Part shown: positions 42,786 to 51,633 of the stretch, in pieces
Layout of the letters: each line of letters begins with the position of its first letter
Position numbering within the stretch: the stretch's first letter is position 1
Assembly (NCBI GenBank): GCA_016706225.1
Contig: JADJKB010000014.1
Coordinates: 135,953 to 199,952 of the forward strand
Length of the DNA: 64,000 nt
Source of the DNA: Myxococcales bacterium
GTDB lineage: Bacteria; Myxococcota_A; Polyangia; Polyangiales; Polyangiaceae
Direction of reading: 5' to 3'
The notes under the pieces: model-generated
Databases searched by the model: none
What the model saw: the letters and a program-made list of their open reading frames with translations, nothing else
Told to the model about the DNA's origin: nothing
Program-made: the position numbers and the translations under genes

Positions 42786-45296
42786 TCACCCCTCCCGGCG
42801 CTTGGCTCCGCGCTGCAACATGAACAAGAACGCCGGCAAGAACAGCACCGCGGCCAGCACGCAGATGATCTCGCCGACTGACGCCGCGAGACCGAAGCTC
42901 ACGATGCCGCGGTTGATGGACAGCATCAGGGCCAGGTACCCGATGGTGGTGGTCAGCGAGCAGAGCACGACCGCGCCCCCAGTCTCGACGACCACGCCGT
43001 AGAGCTTGTCCGGGCCCTCTATGCGGTAACGCTGCATCAGGTTGTGGGCGTATTCCGCGGCAATGCCGATGGTGATCGGCAGCGTCACGAAGTTCAGGAA
43101 GTTGAGCTGGATCTTCTTCAGGTACATGAAGGCCAGGAGGCCCGTGATGCCCAGCACCCAGGGTAAGAACACGCCCCAGGCCGCCCGCTGGATACCGAAC
43201 GCCACCAGGATGATCGCGATGGAGCCGAGGGCCGAAACGGCGATGGCCTTGGGCGCGTCTTCACCCACGGTCTTGATCATGTCCGCGAAGATCACGGCAC
43301 GCCCCGAGCCCCGGATGACCTCGCCGGTGGGCAGCTTCGTCTCGCGGAAGCTGTCGGCCCAGCGCATCAGGTAATGGGCGTCCCAGACGCTCTCGCCGGA
43401 GCGCGGCACGATGTACACGATGTTGCCCCGAGTGCCGTTCTTCTCGGTGAACGGCCGCGCCACTTGCTCCGGCAGGTCCGCGATGCCGATGGCTTTGAGC
43501 TGTCCCTTGGGCATGTGCGGCTCGAGCTTCTGCCAGTCCGCGTCGTTGATGACGCCGTGCTTGCGGGCGCGCTCGACGCGATCGCGGATGGTCTCGATGA
43601 GCGGGAGCTTCTCGTCTTGCCGATCGGGCAAGAGCGAGTAGACGGTGACCACCTTCTCGAAGGGCTTCTTGCCCTCCGGCGCGGCGGCGTGGCGCTTGTC
43701 GAGCTCGGCCTTGAGCATCGGCACCTGGTCCAGGCGATCCGTCATGATCGCCATGCCGTCCTGACCCATGCGACCGACGGCGCGGTCCACCTTCTTGCTC
43801 GTCTCGCCAGCGGCGGTGCGGTCCTTGCGCTCGTTCCGCACGTTGGCCATGTCGTATTCCATCGGGTCGCGCGACAGGTACATCGCGGAGAGCGCGACGG
43901 AGGCGATGCCCAGGACCACGCCGATGGCGCTCAGCGTGCGCGGCGCGAAACGCGCCAGCTTGGCGAAGGCGACGCCGTAATAGCCGCGCGCCCGGGTCAG
44001 CCGGGTGCTCTCGCTCGGCTTGAACATCGGCGAGATCCCCTCGCTGGCGGCCAGGAGCGCCGGCAGGAACAGGTACGTGGCCAGCCAGCACAGCAACATG
44101 CCGTAGCCACCGATGATGCCGAAGTGCTTGAAGCCGCGGAAGTCGGTGACGATGAGAGAGCCGTAGGCCAGGCAAGCCGTGCCCGCGGCCGACAGCGTGG
44201 GCACCCAGGAGTCCTTGTGCGCGATCAGGAGCGCCTCGGGCACGCTCAGGTGCTGGTCACGGCGCGCCTCGATGTAACGCGCCATGTACATGATGCCGTA
44301 GTTGATGCCATTGCCCGCGATGATGCTCACCAGGAAACCGGTGGAGCTGTTCAGGTAGCCGATGGTGAAACGCGTGAGCCCGAAGGTCCACAGCAGGGCC
44401 ACGAGAATCGTCGCGCCCATCACCACCACCGTGCGGATGCGCAGGAAAAACAGCAGCACGCTGACCAGCACGCCCGCCACACCCCAGCCGCCCACGTGGC
44501 TCAGGTCGTTGACGATGGCGTCGTATTCCTCGCCGCTGGTGATGAGGTCGCCGGTGTAGTGAACCTCCATCGTGGCATCGATGGCCCTGGGGTTCGTGTC
44601 GGCCACCGCCGCGGCGACGGCCGCCTTGAGCTCGGTGGTCGCCTTCTTGCCCGAGGCGGGCGTTCGCACGATGACCGCGACGTGGGTGCCGTCGGCGTTC
44701 ATGTAGTAGTTGTCCCGATAAGGCGGCGCGTCCTTGACCGGTTTTTCGTCCTTCTTCTTGGGGGTCAGCCGCTTCTCGATGTCGTCCGCCGTGAGCGGCG
44801 GCGGCGCCTCCGTCTCGTCGTCGTCGAGGAGCGTCCCCTGCTTCTTCGCGATCTCGTAGTCGTAGCGCTCGACCACCTCGTCGTGCGCCTGCTTGAGGTC
44901 GTCGTAGGCGGCGTAGAAGAGCTTGTTCTTCTCGAAGAAAGCCCGGGCGTCCTGCACGCCGTAGTCCACCGCGCCCACCCGCTCGGGTCCGAGCGCCGTG
45001 AGCCGAGGCACGAGCTGATCCACGAAACGCTTCAGGCCCTCGGGGTTCGCCTTCGGCACCTCGGCGACGATCGACAGCGTCGAAACGCCGGCCAGGCGCT
45101 GCGAGACCCGACGCATCTCGATCACGCTGGGCTTGTTGTCGGGGAGCAGCTCGGCGAAGTCCGACTTGAAGCCCAAGCCCAGGGTGGACCAAGCCGCAGG
45201 CAGGAGGCTCACCACGGCGATCGCGATGAACAGCCAGGGACGCCTGGCCTGCAGCTCTCCGAGACGTTGCAGCACAGTCGGGAAGCGGTGAGTCAT
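42786..45296 (-). CDS. MMPL/RND-family exporter
   Basis: 836 residues with two copies of the RND repeat: a membrane helix, a large periplasmic loop (about residues 50-250) and five membrane helices, then a second loop (about 480-650) and five to six helices. 'GNGINYGIMYMARYIEAR' and 'PITIGIAAEYAHNLMQRY' are the paired TM4-type segments seen in HAE3/MmpL proteins. It most likely exports lipid or hopanoid-like hydrophobic compounds to the outer envelope using proton motive force. Ends overlapping a small zinc-ribbon gene. No membrane-fusion partner is encoded next to it. Confidence 0.88.
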   Translation of the reverse strand: MTHRFPTVLQRLGELQARRPWLFIAIAVVSLLPAAWSTLGLGFKSDFAELLPDNKPSVIEMRRVSQRLAGVSTLSIVAEVPKANPEGLKRFVDQLVPRLTALGPERVGAVDYGVQDARAFFEKNKLFYAAYDDLKQAHDEVVERYDYEIAKKQGTLLDDDETEAPPPLTADDIEKRLTPKKKDEKPVKDAPPYRDNYYMNADGTHVAVIVRTPASGKKATTELKAAVAAAVADTNPRAIDATMEVHYTGDLITSGEEYDAIVNDLSHVGGWGVAGVLVSVLLFFLRIRTVVVMGATILVALLWTFGLTRFTIGYLNSSTGFLVSIIAGNGINYGIMYMARYIEARRDQHLSVPEALLIAHKDSWVPTLSAAGTACLAYGSLIVTDFRGFKHFGIIGGYGMLLCWLATYLFLPALLAASEGISPMFKPSESTRLTRARGYYGVAFAKLARFAPRTLSAIGVVLGIASVALSAMYLSRDPMEYDMANVRNERKDRTAAGETSKKVDRAVGRMGQDGMAIMTDRLDQVPMLKAELDKRHAAAPEGKKPFEKVVTVYSLLPDRQDEKLPLIETIRDRVERARKHGVINDADWQKLEPHMPKGQLKAIGIADLPEQVARPFTEKNGTRGNIVYIVPRSGESVWDAHYLMRWADSFRETKLPTGEVIRGSGRAVIFADMIKTVGEDAPKAIAVSALGSIAIILVAFGIQRAAWGVFLPWVLGITGLLAFMYLKKIQLNFLNFVTLPITIGIAAEYAHNLMQRYRIEGPDKLYGVVVETGGAVVLCSLTTTIGYLALMLSINRGIVSFGLAASVGEIICVLAAVLFLPAFLFMLQRGAKRREG

Positions 45297-45381
45297 CGAG
45301 CGTCCGTTTTCCCAATACCAGGAGCGCGGCGGCGGGGCGAGCAGCGTGTTTCGTCGCGTTCGCCCCGCGCCGAGCCGCCCT

Positions 45382-45501
45382 TCAGGGCGTCAAGCCGAAC
45401 AGGGCTGCGAGTTTCAAGAGGATCAGTCTCATTGGGATCAGCACCCACAAAAGGTCAGCGAGCTTCGAGCCTTTGGGCTCGGAATTGTCTTCCGTGCTCA
45501 T
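45382..45501 (-). CDS. 39-residue small protein
   Basis: ATG 45501 has an excellent ribosome binding site (GGAGG, 7-nt spacer). The protein starts with a charged MSTEDNSEPKGSK and continues with a hydrophobic/amphipathic helix (LLWVLIPMRLILLKLAALFGL). The composition switch and the ribosome binding site make it a credible small membrane-associated protein. Lies 85 bp upstream of the MMPL gene in the same direction and might belong to that unit. No family recognised. Confidence 0.6.
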   Translation of the reverse strand: MSTEDNSEPKGSKLADLLWVLIPMRLILLKLAALFGLTP

Positions 45502-45615
45502 GAACGAGCCTCCGGGAACGAGATGAGGATCGGCATCGAACGTTCGTCGCAGCGCGACGACGCGAGAGCGTGCGTGCCCGAGCGAGCTCGGGCAGAACGC
45601 GGCTTTGGAATCGAC

Positions 45616-45984
45616 TCAGGCGCTCGAGGGATGCGGCGCCGAGTCCGGCGGGGCCACGCGCCGGCACACGCGCCGGATCGATTCGCGCTGGTCCATGAGC
45701 CACGCTCTGGGTGAGAGCTGGCTGCTCCCGAAGCCCTGGACCCGCCTCGCGAGCGGCCAGCCCGGAGTCGGAGGTGGGAGGCAAGCGAGCTCCGCCCGGA
45801 GCGGCGGCGGCGCGACCCGAAGCGGCGCCGCACGGTGTGCGTCACAGACCCCGGAGTCCTTCGGTGCCTGTTCGGAGAGCGTGCTCGACTGCCACAGCGA
45901 GTCGAACCAGGCCGGCAGGCGCAGGGGCACCGCGGACAGCGCGACCAGCGTCAGAAGGACGACGGACGCGACGAAGCGGCGCAC
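45616..45984 (-). CDS. Possible secreted protein, unrecognised
   Basis: 122 residues from GTG 45984. Starts VRRFVASVVLLTLVALSAVPLRL, a plausible signal peptide, then a Pro/Ala/Arg-rich region with two cysteines and no motif. An AT-richer hexamer (TAGCTC) lies 4-5 nt before the GTG, but there is no ribosome binding site. Coding is possible rather than shown; the region up to 46118 has no other candidate. Confidence 0.35.
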   Translation of the reverse strand: MRRFVASVVLLTLVALSAVPLRLPAWFDSLWQSSTLSEQAPKDSGVCDAHRAAPLRVAPPPLRAELACLPPPTPGWPLARRVQGFGSSQLSPRAWLMDQRESIRRVCRRVAPPDSAPHPSSA

Positions 45985-46118
45985 GCCGGAGCTATGTGCC
46001 AAGGGCCCCGCCCAGTCAACTGGGCTGCCGAGCGCGGCGCGGGGCAACCCGGGGCATTAGCGGCATTTTCCCTGCTCTCTTGGCGCCGCCGGAGCTGTGC
46101 TAAGACGCTCGCTCCACC

Positions 46119-47723
46119 GTGTTCGAAGCGCTCACCAAAGGCTTTCGAGAAGCCAAGAATCGTCTCGCTGGGCTCGCCGAGCTGAACGAGAACAACATCA
46201 AGCCCGCACTCAACGAGGTGCGCCTGTCGCTCCTGGAGGCGGACGTCGAGATCGGCGTCGTCAAGCGCTTCCTCTCGCGCGTCGAGCAGAAGGCCGTCGG
46301 GCAGACGGTGCAGACCCGGGTGAAGCACGGCGGCGAGACCATCCGTGTCAGCGCCGAGGATCAGTTCGTCAAGGTTTGCCACGACGAGCTGATCGAGATG
46401 ATGCAGAGCGACGCGGAGCCCGTCGCCTGGTCGGACAAGGGACAGCGCACCGCCGTGATGATGGTGGGCCTGCAGGGCTCCGGCAAGACGACCACCGCGG
46501 CCAAGCTGGCCCGCTGGTTCGAGAAGCAAGACAAGAAGCCGATGCTGGTGGCGGCCGACATGCAGCGCCCCGCCGCCGTCGAGCAGCTGAAGGTGCTGGG
46601 CGATCAGATCGGCATCCCGGTCTTCAACATCGCCGGGGCCACCCCGCTCGACATCTGCACGCAAGCCGACGCCGAGGCGAAGAAGCTCGGACGCGACGTG
46701 GTCATCTACGACACCGCCGGCCGCCTCGCCATCGACGAGCCGCTGATGCAGGAGCTGGCGGCGATCAAGAGCGCCATCCAGCCGGGGAACATCTACCTGG
46801 TCGTCGACGCCATGATCGGCCAAGACGCGGTGCAGACCGCGAAGTCGTTCAACGAGCGCCTGGGCATCACCGGAGTCGTCCTCACCAAGCTCGACGGCGA
46901 CGCCCGCGGTGGCGCCGCGCTCAGCGTGCGCGAGGTCACCGGCGCGCCCATCGTCTTTTCGGGCGTCGGCGAGACGCTGGACAAGCTCGAGCCTTTCCGC
47001 CCCGAAGGCATGGCGAGCCGCGTGCTCGGCATGGGCGACGTGGTGGGGCTGATCCAGGACTTCGAAGGGGTCGTCGATCAGAAAAAGGCCGAAGAAGACG
47101 CCCTGCGCATGATGCAGGGCGAGTTCACGCTCGAGGACTTCCTGAACCAGGTGCGGATGATCCAGCAGATGGGATCGCTGAAGGACCTGGTCGAGAAGAT
47201 CCCGGGCATGGGCGGCATGATCCCGCCCGGCACGAACCTGGACGACAAGGAGCTGATCCGCATCCAGGCCATGATTCAGTCGATGACGCTGCAGGAGCGC
47301 AAGGACCCCCACACGCTGATCCGCGAGCCGGGCCGCGTGAAGCGCATCGCCAAGGGTTCGGCTCAGCCCGAGCAGGGTGTGACCGAGCTGATCCAGAAGT
47401 TCCTGTTCATGAAGCAGATGATGGGCGGCATGGGCGGCATGGGCGACATGGGCATGCTCGGGCGCATCCCGGGCATGAAGAACATCGCCGCTGCGCGCCA
47501 GCTCAAGAAGGCGATGAAGGGCGGCGGCATGCCCGGCATGGGTATGCCCGGCATGGGCTTCCCCGGCATGCCCGGCATGGGCATGCCCGGCATGGGCATG
47601 CCCGGCATGGGCTTCCCCGGCATGGGTATGCCGACGATCTCGCCCCCGGTGTCGCTGGTGAGGCGCACGCCGCCCTTCTGCAGCTCTTGCTTCAGCCGAG
47701 CCGGCGTCCAGGTGTCAGGCTGA
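46119..47723 (+). CDS. ffh: Signal recognition particle GTPase Ffh with altered C-terminal end
   Basis: 534 residues from GTG 46119. N domain (FEALTKGFREAKNRLAGL ...), G domain with P-loop GLQGSGKTTTAAKLA, DTAGRL, TKLDGDARGGAAL, then the Met-rich M domain (FLNQVRMIQQMG, 'MKQMMGGMGGMGDMGML', 'RIPGMKN'). It binds 4.5S RNA and signal sequences for co-translational targeting. After a Gly-Met-Pro repeat tail the natural end is replaced at 47632 by 30 codons read from an antisense glmS fragment (TISPPVSLVRRTPPFCSSC...), ending in TGA at 47723. The conserved M-domain core lies before the junction, so function is likely kept. Confidence 0.92.
   Translation: MFEALTKGFREAKNRLAGLAELNENNIKPALNEVRLSLLEADVEIGVVKRFLSRVEQKAVGQTVQTRVKHGGETIRVSAEDQFVKVCHDELIEMMQSDAEPVAWSDKGQRTAVMMVGLQGSGKTTTAAKLARWFEKQDKKPMLVAADMQRPAAVEQLKVLGDQIGIPVFNIAGATPLDICTQADAEAKKLGRDVVIYDTAGRLAIDEPLMQELAAIKSAIQPGNIYLVVDAMIGQDAVQTAKSFNERLGITGVVLTKLDGDARGGAALSVREVTGAPIVFSGVGETLDKLEPFRPEGMASRVLGMGDVVGLIQDFEGVVDQKKAEEDALRMMQGEFTLEDFLNQVRMIQQMGSLKDLVEKIPGMGGMIPPGTNLDDKELIRIQAMIQSMTLQERKDPHTLIREPGRVKRIAKGSAQPEQGVTELIQKFLFMKQMMGGMGGMGDMGMLGRIPGMKNIAAARQLKKAMKGGGMPGMGMPGMGFPGMPGMGMPGMGMPGMGFPGMGMPTISPPVSLVRRTPPFCSSCFSRAGVQVSG
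47520..47632 (+). repeat. Tandem repeat coding Gly-Met-Pro tail of Ffh
   Basis: Imperfect 6- to 15-bp units of the type GGCATGCCC/GGCATGGGC give (GMPGM/GMGMP/GMGFP)n. The insertion of the glmS/IS91 segment falls exactly at the end of this array, and such repeats favour recombination. Confidence 0.8.
47632..47715 (-). pseudogene. glmS: Short glmS fragment attached to IS91 copy C
   Basis: 28 codons (TWTPARLKQELQKGG ... TSDTGGEIV) identical to the start of the fragment in copy B, cut at GACGATCTCG where it joins the ffh repeat tail. Same inner boundary ACACCTGG as copies B and D. Confidence 0.8.
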
Positions 47724-49349
47724 CGGATTACCCGTTCGAGCGAAGCCTGCCGGTGTTCTTCAGCCTCTCCGCTGCGTTCGCGCAGCGGCCGGAAGATCGA
47801 GGACGAGGCGGAGGCGCGGCGGTGCCTGGCCGCAGCGAAGCGGAAGGGCCTGAGCGCCGGACTTGTTGGCGCGGGCTTGGGTGATCGCGGAGGGAGCTCG
47901 GGCGCGGCGGGTCGCGGCGGGTGGCGATCGCCGCCGGCGGCCGCCGGTTCGCCACCCGGAGTCCGCGCATTTGCGAGGAAACATCGGCCTTCCGGGGTGG
48001 CACGCCGCTGGCCATAGCGCCGTCGTGTGGGCCACCCCGCACACACCCGTCCCGAGCCCTCGCGCGTCCGGCATCGACCGGAGAGCACGCTGCTCTACCA
48101 GACAGTGGCGGAGCACTGGCCGGCGTTCCTCGAGCGCGCGGACGAGCACGGCGGCCTGCCGCGCTTCGTGGTGAAAGAGTTCGAGGCCTACCTGCGCTGC
48201 GGGCAGCTGGAGCACGGCTGCCTGCACCTTGTGTGTCGTGACTGCGGGTACTCCGAGCTCGTCGCGCTCAGTTGCAAGAAGCGCGGGTTCTGTCCATCCT
48301 GTTTGGGCCGCCGGATGGCCGACACCGCGGTGCACTCGGTGAGCAGGAGCTGCCGGAGCTCTGCTTTGACGAGCCGGGGCTGGCTGCGTGTTACGCGGCG
48401 GCAGCTCAGGGCATTGGCGTGAGCGGTGAGCGTGCAGGCAAGCCGCTCTTGCGGTTGGTCGTGCCGGCGGAGTTGCCCGAGCGCTCGCGTGCCGCGGACG
48501 CGACGGATGCGCCCATCGCGGAGGTGCGCGGCATCAACTTGCATGCGGCGCAGGTCATCGACGGCCGAGATCGGCGACGAGTGGAGCGGCTCGCTAAATA
48601 CATCACGCGCCCTCCGATCGCGCAGGACCGCCTCGAGCGCCGGCAGGACGGCAGGCTCGAGCTCATCTTCAAGAAAGGTGGCGGGACGGCACCCGCGCGC
48701 TGGTGCTCGAGCCCCACGACCTGATTGCGCGGTTGGTGGCGGCCGTGCCGCCTCACGCTTTCACATGCTCCGGTATTTCGGGGTGCTCTCGAGCCACTCA
48801 TCGCGCCGGCCCCTCGTCGTGCCCAAGCCGCCCGTGGATGCGGCCTGTCACAAGCCACCTCCGGCTCGAGGCGATCAGCTCGAGCTGCTCGGCGAGAAGG
48901 ACGATGCGCCGGTCGGGCGGAAGCGGTGGGCGTGGTTGCTGGCGCACGTGTTCGCGGCCGATGTCGAGACGTGCCCGCGTTGCTCCGGCCCGATGAGGTG
49001 GGCGGAGGTCGCCACGAGTCCGCGCGGCCATCACGCGGCTGATTGCGGAGCACGAGGACGGCCTCGGATCGAGAGCGCCGCCCACGGCGGAGTCCCCGTC
49101 CGCGTGCCCGAGCAATTGGGGATGGGGTTCGGGAGGGGGTGAGGCGACCGGCGACTTCGCTGGGGCGGAGGTGTGTGTCGCGCGCTTGGCGAGGGTGATC
49201 GAGCTCGGCAGAGGACCCGGCGAGCCCAATCGGCGCCCGGCGAGCCCAATCGGCGCCGGGGGTCGGGGTGCGGAGGTGATCTCGACCCGAAGCCGTCGAG
49301 CGCGTACTCTCGGCTTGGTGGGTTTTGGCAGTTCAAATGCCCTATGCGC
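47716..49349 (+). mobile_element. IS91-family element, deletion copy C
   Basis: Same left region as copy B including the CCGCTGCG hairpin, then the transposase with the 428-bp deletion whose junction GTGCACT/CGGTGAG (48336) is identical to copy A. The HUH motif is thus gone. Several further 1-nt indels (for example near 48675, 48752, 49020 and 49088) show decay. The right end CAAATGCCCTATGCGC is at 49349. Sits directly after ffh. Confidence 0.87.
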
Positions 49350-49412
49350 AGCCAAGAAGACAGCCGATTGCCCGACGCCGCCTGCGGTCCGACGCTTGCA
49401 CGTGCACCCTAG

Positions 49413-50045
49413 ATGCTTTCGCCGCGTCCACTGGTCGCAGGCGCCCTGTCGATGCTCTTTTCCGGCGCTTGCGTGCCGGGCGCGTTGCCGCCCAGCCAGG
49501 TCTCGCTCTCCGGCGGCACGGACGGGCGCGCGTCGACGCCGACTACCTCCGCAGATCGCGAGACGGTGCTCCGCGGCACACTCGACCCGCAGCAGCTCTT
49601 CGAGTCCCAATCCTCACGAGCCGTGGACTTCGGAGCCGGGTACCGCCTCGATTTGCGCCAGGACGGGCGCACCGTGCACGGGCCGATCGCGGAGCTAGGC
49701 GTGTATCCGCTTCACCTCGAGCGCTTTCACACACGGGTCGGCTTGCGCAACATCGGCGAGATGTTGTTCGACGACACCCGCGACGGCGCACCCGGCTGGG
49801 CCTACACGCTAGCCGCGTCGGGCGAGCTCACGGGGTTCTTCAGCGGAGCGGACGTCGACGGCCGTCGCGGCGAGCTCGCGGCCTACGCCGCCCACGGCGA
49901 GGTGGGCTTCGGTGTGTTCGCCGGGATCACCCATCGGAGCTTGGGCGGCGAGCAAAGCGAGCTGTTCATTGCAGGGCTTTCCGCGCGCCTGCCGGCGGCG
50001 GCGTTCTTCTACGCGTGCGGCAAGTGCCTGACCGAGCTGCACTGA
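49413..50045 (+). CDS. Unrecognised lipoprotein
   Basis: 210 residues. Signal peptide with lipobox (FSGACVPG). The mature part is beta-rich with alternating hydrophobics ('YRLDLRQDGRTVHGPIAELGVYPL', 'VGFGVFAGITHRSL') and ends with a CGKC motif near the C-terminus. No family recognised. It begins 63 bp after the right end of IS91 copy C, so its natural promoter may have been displaced. Confidence 0.68.
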   Translation: MLSPRPLVAGALSMLFSGACVPGALPPSQVSLSGGTDGRASTPTTSADRETVLRGTLDPQQLFESQSSRAVDFGAGYRLDLRQDGRTVHGPIAELGVYPLHLERFHTRVGLRNIGEMLFDDTRDGAPGWAYTLAASGELTGFFSGADVDGRRGELAAYAAHGEVGFGVFAGITHRSLGGEQSELFIAGLSARLPAAAFFYACGKCLTELH

Positions 50046-50179
50046 GCCGTGGGTCGGCGCCGCAAACCCGAGCGGACGCGATCTGCCAGATCGGGGCGCA
50101 ACGGGGCGAATTCGAGCGCACCTTGCGAATCTGCCCAAACGTCACTACTCACATGGCCTACTCCATCGGAGGTCGCCCC

Positions 50180-50827
50180 ATGATTCGTGCTCGTTGGCTG
50201 GTCGCACTCGTTCCGTCGCTCCTGCTCGTCGCCTGTGGCGGCTCGAAAGCCGCTCCGCCCGCCAACCCCGAGCCGACGCCGCCCGCCGCCGAGGAGAAGA
50301 AGGCCGACGAGGCTGCGGACGGCGAAAAGGCCGACGAGAAGAAGGCAGAGGAGAAGAAGGAAGAAGCGCCCGCCGCGCTCAAGGGGCCCCTCGAGATCGC
50401 GATCGAAGGGCGAAGCGGCTCGAAGCTGACAGGCACGCTGACCCTCGAGCAGGTCGATGACGGCGTGAAGGTCAGCTTGATGGTCAAGAACGCGCCGCCC
50501 GGTCACCACGGTGCGCACATCCACGAGAAAGCCGACTGCAGCGCCCCCGACGCCAAGAGCGCGGGTGATCACTTCAACCCCGACGGGCACAAGCACGGGA
50601 TGCCCCCCGGGGACGAGCGGCACCTCGGAGATCTCGGCAACCTCGACGTGGGCAAGAACGGCGAAGGCAAGATCGACATGGTCGTCAAAGGCGCGAACTT
50701 GATCCCCGGTGACAAGCACTCGTTCCTCGACCGCGGAGTGATCGTGCACCAGAAGAAGGACGACGGCGGTCAGCCCACGGGCAACGCCGGCGGCCGGATC
50801 GGCTGCGGCGAAATCAAGGCCAAGTAA
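50180..50827 (+). CDS. sodC: Cu/Zn superoxide dismutase, lipoprotein
   Basis: 215 residues. ATG 50180 has GGAGG 7 nt upstream. Lipobox LLVAC, a 50-residue Lys/Glu/Ala linker, then the SodC domain. All metal ligands are visible: HIH (copper), GDHFNP and HKHG (bridging and zinc His), RHLGDLGN (zinc His and Asp), VIVHQ (copper His), and the disulfide pair ADC ... GCGEI. Destroys superoxide in the periplasm, and also limits peroxynitrite formation, which fits the nitrogen-oxide genes downstream. Confidence 0.95.
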   Translation: MIRARWLVALVPSLLLVACGGSKAAPPANPEPTPPAAEEKKADEAADGEKADEKKAEEKKEEAPAALKGPLEIAIEGRSGSKLTGTLTLEQVDDGVKVSLMVKNAPPGHHGAHIHEKADCSAPDAKSAGDHFNPDGHKHGMPPGDERHLGDLGNLDVGKNGEGKIDMVVKGANLIPGDKHSFLDRGVIVHQKKDDGGQPTGNAGGRIGCGEIKAK

Positions 50828-50881
50828 GCGCGAGAGCGCACTGGCCGACTGGGCGCCCGCTGACTGCCCACGCGTGGCTGA

Positions 50882-50904
50882 GCTGCGCAATCACAGCGCG
50901 CAGC
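50882..50904 (+). terminator. Inverted repeat after sodC
   Basis: GCTGCGC (50882-50888) and GCGCAGC (50898-50904) can form a 7-bp stem with a 9-nt loop, 55 nt after the sodC stop. No T-run follows, so the terminator role is only likely. Confidence 0.35.
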
Positions 50905-51016
50905 CGTGCCTTGGCTGCATCGCTTACGCCTGGACACGCGTTCGAGCCCCGTCCATGGAGCGGGCACAGCAGCAACTCCCTCGCGGAACACTGCGCGACC
51001 TACCGAGCGTGCCCGT

Positions 51017-51031
51017 TGGCACGGCGAGTGC
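51017..51031 (+). promoter_or_regulatory. Sigma-54 promoter of the CBS-domain gene
   Basis: TGGCACGGCGAGTGC: -24 GG (51018-51019), 10-nt spacing, -12 GC (51030-51031). The first seven bases TGGCACG match the RpoN consensus exactly and recur at 55746. Predicted start near 51043, 27 nt before ATG 51070 and compatible with the ribosome binding site there. Confidence 0.72.
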
Positions 51032-51069
51032 CTCACGCCGCGCCAACTGACGCTCGGAAAGGATGAACC

Positions 51070-51534
51070 ATGCAAGCTCGCGAGGTCATGACACGCCAGC
51101 CCCACTGCTGCTCCATCGACCACGCGCTGAACGACGCGGCGCGCATCATGTGGGAAAACGACACGGGGTTTCTGCCGGTGGTGGACGACTGCGGCAGCGT
51201 CGTCGGGGTCATCACCGACCGCGACATCTGCATGGCTGCGTACACCCAGGGCGTCTCGCTTGCGTCGGGAACCGTCGCGAGCGCGATGTCCCGCGACGTC
51301 GTCTCGGTCTCCCCGGGTGACTCGGTCAGAACCGTCGAGGCGCTCATGCGCCAAAACCAGATACGGCGCGTGCCCGTGTTGGATCAGAGCGGGCAGCCGT
51401 TGGGCGTGGTCACACTCGGCGACTTGGCGCGGCACGCCGAGCAGAACTCGCTCAGAAAAGCGCTCGAAGGTCTGCCGCTGGTCACGACGCTTGCGCAGAT
51501 CTGTGAAGCGCGTTCGAGCGTCGCAGCCGAGTGA
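51070..51534 (+). CDS. CBS-domain pair protein
   Basis: 154 residues made of two CBS domains in tandem: residues about 5-60 (VMTRQPHCCSIDHALNDAARIMWENDTGFLPVV, VVGVITDRDICMA) and about 72-130 (AMSRDVVSVSPGDSVRTVEALMRQNQIRRVPVL, 'PLGVVTLGDLAR'). Such pairs bind adenine nucleotides and act as energy or redox sensors. GGAAAGGA ribosome binding site. Preceded by a strong sigma-54 promoter, which links it to the nitrogen-oxide gene set. Partner unknown. Confidence 0.88.
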   Translation: MQAREVMTRQPHCCSIDHALNDAARIMWENDTGFLPVVDDCGSVVGVITDRDICMAAYTQGVSLASGTVASAMSRDVVSVSPGDSVRTVEALMRQNQIRRVPVLDQSGQPLGVVTLGDLARHAEQNSLRKALEGLPLVTTLAQICEARSSVAAE

Positions 51535-51633
51535 CGCAGTGTGACCGGTGTGCCCGTCGGAGCCGCCGGATTCCGCATGCTTTGCGCTCGACAGTGCGGG
51601 CGCTAGGTGGTGCGCTTGAGTCGGGTGCGTAGG

